Assembly: GCA_040221095.1 (NCBI GenBank)
Contig: JAVJVP010000008.1
Coordinates: 62,001 to 126,000, forward strand
Origin: UBA1479 sp040221095
GTDB taxonomy: Bacteria; Pseudomonadota; Alphaproteobacteria; Rhodospirillales; Casp-alpha2
Direction of reading: 5' to 3'
Length of the DNA: 64,000 nucleotides
Shown one piece after another: positions 59,885-64,000 of the stretch. The notes beneath the pieces were generated by a model. It was not told the DNA's origin. It worked only from the letters and a program-made list of their open reading frames with translations, and did no database searches. How positions within the stretch are numbered: the first letter of the stretch is position 1; every line of letters starts with the position of its first letter. Position numbers and translations under genes: made by a program.

Positions 59885-61510
59885 ATGGACGCAGCGACTT
59901 CTTCCCTCACCGGCGCGCCGGTGTACGATTACATCGTCATCGGCGCAGGCTCCGCCGGCTGCGTGCTCGCCAACCGGCTCAGCGCCGATCCGGCCAAGCG
60001 TGTCCTGTTGCTGGAGGCCGGCGGGCGCGACATCAACCCGTGGATTCACATCCCCGTCGGCTATTTCAAGACCATCAACAATCCGGCGACGGACTGGTGC
60101 TTCAAGACCGCGCCCGACCCGGGCCTGGGCGGACGCAGCATCAATTGGCCCCGCGGCAAGGTGCTGGGCGGTTCCAGTTCCATCAACGGCCTGCTCTACG
60201 TGCGCGGCCAGCCGCAGGATTTCGACCACTGGCGGCAGCTCGGCAACGTCGGCTGGTCATTCGACGACGTGCTGCCCTATTTCCGCCGCGCCGAGAATCA
60301 GGAACGGGGGACCGACGACTTTCACGGCGTGGACGGGCCGCTCGCCGTATCGGACATGCGGGTACGCCGGGAAATCTGCGACGCGGTCATCAAGGCGGCG
60401 GGCGAACTCGGCATTCCCCAGCGGGACGATTTCAACCGCGACGACCAGGAGGGCGCCGGATACTTCCAGCTGACGACCAAGAACGGCCTGCGCTGCTCGA
60501 CCGCCGTCGGCTACCTCAACCCGGCCAAAGGCCGCCAAAATCTGGATATCCGCACCCATGCCCAGGTCCGCAATCTGGTCCTTGAGGACGGCCGCTGCGC
60601 CGGGGTCGCCTTCGACGTGAAGGGCACGCCCCAGGCCGCGGCCTGCCGGGGCGAAGTGATCCTGTCGGCGGGCGCCATCGGCTCGCCGCAGATCCTGATG
60701 CTGTCGGGCATCGGCCCGGCCCAGCACCTCACGGACATGGGCGTTCCCGTACTCCAGGACCTGTCCGGTGTCGGCGGCAACCTGCAGGACCATCTGCAAT
60801 TGCGCACCATCTACCGCACCCATCGGCCGATCACCCTGAACGACCAGGCCCGCAATCCGGTCCACAAGGTGCTGATGGGTCTGGAATTCCTGTTCCGGCG
60901 CTCCGGCCCCCTGACCATGGGGGCGAGCCAGGTCGCGATCTTCGCCAAAACCCGGCCCGAACTGGAAACCCCCGACATCCAGTACCACGTGCAGCCGTGG
61001 AGCGCCGACAGCCCCGGCGAGGGCACGCACCGATTCTCGGCATTTACCCTGTCGGTCTGTCAATTGCGCCCGGAAAGCCGGGGCGACATCCGCCTCGCCT
61101 CACCCGATCCCTTCGCCCATCCGGTTATCCGGCCCAATTACCTGTCGACCGACCTGGACCGGCGCACGGCGGTCGAATCCCTCAAACTGACGCGCCGTCT
61201 GGTCGAAACCAAGACCCTTGCCCCCTATGTCGCCGAGGAAATGCGCCCCGGCAGCGACGCCCAGTCGGACGATGAACTGCTGGAAGGGGCCAGGCGCATC
61301 GCACAGACCATTTATCATCCCGTCGGGACATGTAAGATGGGCCGCGATCCGCACGCCGTCGTCGATGACCGGCTTCGGGTCCGGGGTGTGCGGGGGCTCA
61401 GGGTCGCCGACGCCTCGATCATGCCGACCATCACGTCGGGCAACACCAACGCGCCGGCCATCATGATCGGCGAAAAGGCGTCCGACATGATTATCGAAGA
61501 CAACCGCTAG
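59885..61510 (+). CDS. GMC-family FAD-dependent oxidoreductase (choline dehydrogenase-like)
   Basis: This is a 541-residue flavoenzyme with N-terminal FAD motif YIVIGAGSAGCVLANRLS. GMC signatures are GGSSSINGLLYVRG and GAIGSPQILMLSGIGP, and the C-terminal catalytic His region is YHPVGTCKMG. It oxidises an alcohol or similar group. Substrate unknown; divergence from the TRAP operon suggests that the imported compound or its product is the substrate. Confidence 0.9.
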   Translation: MDAATSSLTGAPVYDYIVIGAGSAGCVLANRLSADPAKRVLLLEAGGRDINPWIHIPVGYFKTINNPATDWCFKTAPDPGLGGRSINWPRGKVLGGSSSINGLLYVRGQPQDFDHWRQLGNVGWSFDDVLPYFRRAENQERGTDDFHGVDGPLAVSDMRVRREICDAVIKAAGELGIPQRDDFNRDDQEGAGYFQLTTKNGLRCSTAVGYLNPAKGRQNLDIRTHAQVRNLVLEDGRCAGVAFDVKGTPQAAACRGEVILSAGAIGSPQILMLSGIGPAQHLTDMGVPVLQDLSGVGGNLQDHLQLRTIYRTHRPITLNDQARNPVHKVLMGLEFLFRRSGPLTMGASQVAIFAKTRPELETPDIQYHVQPWSADSPGEGTHRFSAFTLSVCQLRPESRGDIRLASPDPFAHPVIRPNYLSTDLDRRTAVESLKLTRRLVETKTLAPYVAEEMRPGSDAQSDDELLEGARRIAQTIYHPVGTCKMGRDPHAVVDDRLRVRGVRGLRVADASIMPTITSGNTNAPAIMIGEKASDMIIEDNR

Positions 61511-61571
61511 GGCTCCGCGCCCGCACGCACCGCCGTCCGCAACGGCGCCGACGACACGAAAGAGCCCATCC

Positions 61572-62198
61572 GTGGAATTTCTCGACCCCCTGCTTCAATT
61601 CAATTTCAAGGCCTTCACCTCCATCGTCTTCATCGACCTGGTGATGTCCGGCGACAACGCCATCATCATCGGCATGGCGGCGGCGGGCCTGCCCGCCGCA
61701 CACCGCCGCAAGGCCATCGCCATCGGCATCATCGCGGCAACGGTGCTGCGCATTCTGTTCGCCTCCGTGACCTACCAGCTGCTGTCGATCATCGGGTTGA
61801 CGCTGGCGGGCGGGTTGCTGCTGCTTTGGGTCGCCTACAAGATGTGGCAGGAAATCCGCGCCGGCAGCCTGGAAATGCCGGACCCGGAGGCCGAGGGAAC
61901 CGGCGAGGGCAAGACCCTGCGCAGCGCCATAACCTCGATCATCATCGCCGACGTCACCATGTCGCTGGACAACGTGCTGGCCGTGGCCGGCGCCGCCCAC
62001 GACGCGCCGGGCATGCTGGTGTTCGGTCTGGTGCTGTCGATCCTGCTGATGGCCTTCGCCGCCAACTGGGTGGCGTCGCTGCTGGAAAAGCACAAGTGGC
62101 TGGCCTACGCCGGGCTGATCGTCGTCGCCTATGTGGCGGTGGAAATGATCTGGCGCGGCGGCAATCAGGTCGCGACCGCCGCGGCGGGGATGCTGTAG
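61572..62198 (+). CDS. TerC/YjbE-family membrane protein
   Basis: This 208-residue integral membrane protein starts GTG 61572 (MEFLDPLLQFNFKAFTSI). TerC motifs are VMSGDNAIIIGMA near the N-terminus and DVTMSLDNVLAVAGAAHD in the middle, each with conserved acidic residues for metal binding. Members probably export manganese or other metals. It sits alone between the GMC gene and the convergent CitE-like gene. Confidence 0.88.
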   Translation: MEFLDPLLQFNFKAFTSIVFIDLVMSGDNAIIIGMAAAGLPAAHRRKAIAIGIIAATVLRILFASVTYQLLSIIGLTLAGGLLLLWVAYKMWQEIRAGSLEMPDPEAEGTGEGKTLRSAITSIIIADVTMSLDNVLAVAGAAHDAPGMLVFGLVLSILLMAFAANWVASLLEKHKWLAYAGLIVVAYVAVEMIWRGGNQVATAAAGML

Positions 62199-62224
62199 GC
62201 AGCCCTCCCCGCCCCGGCAGATCG

Positions 62225-63136
62225 TCAGTTTCCGGCGCGGGCGCGGATCGCCTCGTAACGCGCCAACAGCTTCTCCGCGCGGATCACGATCGGCACGTCG
62301 ATCATCTTGCCGTCGACGGTGATCGCCCCCTTGCCCGCCTTCTGCGCCTCGGCATAGGCATCGATCACGCGGCGGGCATGGTCGACCGCTTCCGCCGAGG
62401 GGGTGAATTCCTCGTTCAAGATCGCCACGCCCGAGGGATGGATGACGCTGGCGCAGTCGAAGCCGAACTTGACCGACTTGCGCACGGCGGCGCGGAAGCC
62501 TTCGGTGTCGTTGTAATCGGCGACCGTGCCGATGAAGCCCATGGCCATCAGACCCGCCGCCTTGGCCGCGATCATCACCGTCTGCTTGGGCACCAGCAGG
62601 GTTTCCGTATCCGGCACCATGCCCATTTCCATGGCGAAATCCTCGCCGCCCAGGTTCATGCCGATCAGGCGGGACGACGCGCGGGCGATGGCATGGGCGC
62701 GGAAATAGGCGTCCGCCGTCTCGACCATGGCGGCCAGCTTGACCGACCCCTGGGGCCGGCCGGCCTCGCGCTCGACCTCGCCGACCAGCTCGGCCACCAG
62801 CTTCAGGTGCCCCGCACCATCGACCTTGGTCACGAACAGGGCGCGGGCACCGGCCTTCACCGCCGCCTCCACGTCCTTGACCATGTGGCGGATCGGCCGG
62901 TTGATGCGCACGATGGGATCGGCGCCCGATTGCGTCACCGACTTGACCGCATCGGGCAGCATGTCGCGGGCGCGCTGACGTTCCTGTTCGGGGACGCTGT
63001 CTTCCAGGTCCAGGATGATGCCGTCGGCGCCCCGGGTATGGGCCTTGGCGACGAATTTTTCGTTGTTGGTGGGAACGTAAAGCAGCGAACGCCAGACGAT
63101 GGGCCGTTCCGCACCGGTGGTATTTTTATCGGTCAT
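62225..63136 (-). CDS. HpcH/HpaI aldolase / CitE-like lyase
   Basis: This is a 303-residue TIM-barrel lyase. Typical segments are RSLLYVPTNNEKFVAKA, GIILDLEDSVPEQER (metal Glu/Asp) and AAMVETADAYFRAHAI (metal Glu) with LIGMNLGGEDFAMEMG. CitE-like proteins cleave acyl-CoA thioesters such as citramalyl-CoA or malyl-CoA. Its start overlaps the CoA-transferase stop by ATGA, so the two act in sequence: activation to a CoA thioester, then cleavage. Confidence 0.9.
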   Translation of the reverse strand: MTDKNTTGAERPIVWRSLLYVPTNNEKFVAKAHTRGADGIILDLEDSVPEQERQRARDMLPDAVKSVTQSGADPIVRINRPIRHMVKDVEAAVKAGARALFVTKVDGAGHLKLVAELVGEVEREAGRPQGSVKLAAMVETADAYFRAHAIARASSRLIGMNLGGEDFAMEMGMVPDTETLLVPKQTVMIAAKAAGLMAMGFIGTVADYNDTEGFRAAVRKSVKFGFDCASVIHPSGVAILNEEFTPSAEAVDHARRVIDAYAEAQKAGKGAITVDGKMIDVPIVIRAEKLLARYEAIRARAGN

Positions 63137-64000
63137 CCTTCGACCACTCCCTTTTCTTTCAGATTTTCAATCTCGGCCGCGCTGAACCCCAGTTCCTCAA
63201 GCAGCGCCACGGAATGCTGCCCCCGAAGCGGTGCGGGGCTGCGGATCACGCCCGGCGTTTCCGACAGGCGCGGGCTGACGTTCTGCATGGGCACGGTGCC
63301 CAATTGGTCGTCGGGCAACTCAATGATCACCTCGCGCTCGCGAAAGTGTTCGTCGCGCAGGATGTCGTCCTGCTCGTAAATCGGCGAGGCGGTGATGCTC
63401 TGTTCCTCGAACGTCCTGGCGACGTCGGCCAGGGTCTTGGTCTTGATCCAGGCGCCGACGATGCGGTCCACTTCCTCGCGGTTCTTCACGCGCTCCATGT
63501 TGGTGCGGAAGCCCTCCTGCGTGATCAGGTCTTCCCGGCCGATCATGCGGAACACCCGCTCGGCCATGGTCTGGATCGACGCCGACATGCCGATGAACTT
63601 GCCGTCCGAGGTCTCGTACACGTTGCGCGGCGAGGCGGTGGTCGAGGACGACCCCGTGCGCGGGCGGCTGCGCCCGGTCAGCTGATAGACCAGGGCTTCC
63701 GGTCCCATGATGGCGTACAGCGGCTCCAGCAGGGCCAGGTCGACGACCTGTCCCTTGCCGCCGTCCTGCTCGGCGGCGCGCAGCGCCACCACCGTGGCGA
63801 AGGCGCCCTGCAGCCCGGCCACGGAATCGGCCAGGGCGAAGGGCGGCAGCACCGGCTCCCGGTCGCCGAAGCCATTGCGGGACGCGAAGCCCGACATGCT
63901 TTCGACGACGGAGCCGAACCCGGGGCGTTCCTTATACGGCCCCGACTGGCCATAGCCCGAGATGCGCACGATCACCAGCTTGGGGTTGATCGCCCAGAGC
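63133..64000 (-). CDS. Class III CoA-transferase (CaiB/BaiF family), partial at the window edge
   Basis: The C-terminal 289 or so residues of a family III CoA-transferase. The frame continues to the window end with the expected sequence before ISGYGQSGPYKERPGFG, a family hallmark. The usual length is about 390-410 residues, so the N-terminal part is missing from the window, including the catalytic Asp region. It feeds the CitE-like lyase downstream by an ATGA overlap. Substrate unknown. Confidence 0.9.
   Translation of the reverse strand, partial: LWAINPKLVIVRISGYGQSGPYKERPGFGSVVESMSGFASRNGFGDREPVLPPFALADSVAGLQGAFATVVALRAAEQDGGKGQVVDLALLEPLYAIMGPEALVYQLTGRSRPRTGSSSTTASPRNVYETSDGKFIGMSASIQTMAERVFRMIGREDLITQEGFRTNMERVKNREEVDRIVGAWIKTKTLADVARTFEEQSITASPIYEQDDILRDEHFREREVIIELPDDQLGTVPMQNVSPRLSETPGVIRSPAPLRGQHSVALLEELGFSAAEIENLKEKGVVEG

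Noticed and set aside
1..64000. CRISPR arrays, tRNA or rRNA genes, insertion sequences, prophage
   Set aside because: I looked for regularly spaced direct repeats, cloverleaf genes, transposase or integrase motifs and phage structural genes and saw none.

Overview
The window is GC-rich, densely packed chromosomal DNA from an alphaproteobacterium, most likely Rhodospirillales or a close relative. The evidence is the gene content and order: WD40-cytochrome / HDAC-family / xseB-ispA-dxs-tlyA; aspS ... rnd ... ppx-ppk; hdaA-perM-DUF2066 divergent from purM-purN-ndk; an EipB (DUF1849) protein; and an EcfG-type promoter. I see no insertion sequence, prophage, CRISPR array, rRNA or tRNA.

Region by region. 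0-3 kb: an IclR regulator, a LysR regulator and D-tartrate dehydratase (tarD). 3-5.7 kb: a small lipoprotein, an NnrU-family membrane protein, a TPR protein and a rhodanese. 5.7-12.2 kb, minus strand: a run of tlyA, dxs, ispA, xseB, an HDAC-family deacetylase and a seven-bladed WD40 propeller fused to cytochrome c, covering isoprenoid precursor synthesis, RNA methylation and nuclease functions. 12.4-16.8 kb: an RND efflux adaptor and permease. 17-21.2 kb: an ArsR regulator, a BKACE-type beta-keto acid cleavage enzyme divergent from a GlxA-type regulator, a DJ-1/PfpI protein and an MBL-fold hydrolase. 21.2-23.6 kb: four minus-strand genes that I mostly cannot name. 23.7-27.5 kb: fructokinase (mak), eipB, a hypothetical protein and a SPOR-domain lipoprotein. 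27.7-39.3 kb: aspS, a TPR protein, a sugar-transfer-type ATP-grasp, a queuosine precursor transporter, an enoyl-CoA hydratase, NIPSNAP-rnd-GST, and the ppx-ppk polyphosphate pair. 39.5-44.2 kb: a chemoreceptor, a CheY-like receiver, an atypical SDR and a GT4 glycosyltransferase. 44.1-50.4 kb: hdaA, perM, DUF2066, purM, purN, ndk, oxyR. 50.7-55.6 kb: a probable small RNA, an ABC-F ATPase, a metal/cobalamin-type binding protein, an MFS transporter and a basic-tailed membrane protein. 55.6-64 kb: a TRAP transporter operon with an IclR regulator, divergent from a GMC oxidoreductase; then TerC, a CitE-like lyase and a class III CoA-transferase cut by the window edge.

The most interesting object is in the 500-bp gap between oxyR and the ABC-F gene. 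An EcfG-type promoter (GGAAC-N17-CGTT) is followed by two tandem hairpins. Each hairpin shows a C-rich anti-Shine-Dalgarno motif in a 19-nt loop, and the second ends in a T-tract. This has the architecture of a general-stress small RNA such as GsrN or the alphaproteobacterial CCUCCUCCC-loop RNAs. The second notable point is purM, which has no ATG/GTG/TTG codon at its conserved N-terminus and appears to start at ATT behind a strong ribosome binding site. Other leads are two lipoproteins sharing a small two-cysteine domain, an SDR that lacks its catalytic Tyr/Lys, and an RND permease with an altered proton-relay motif.
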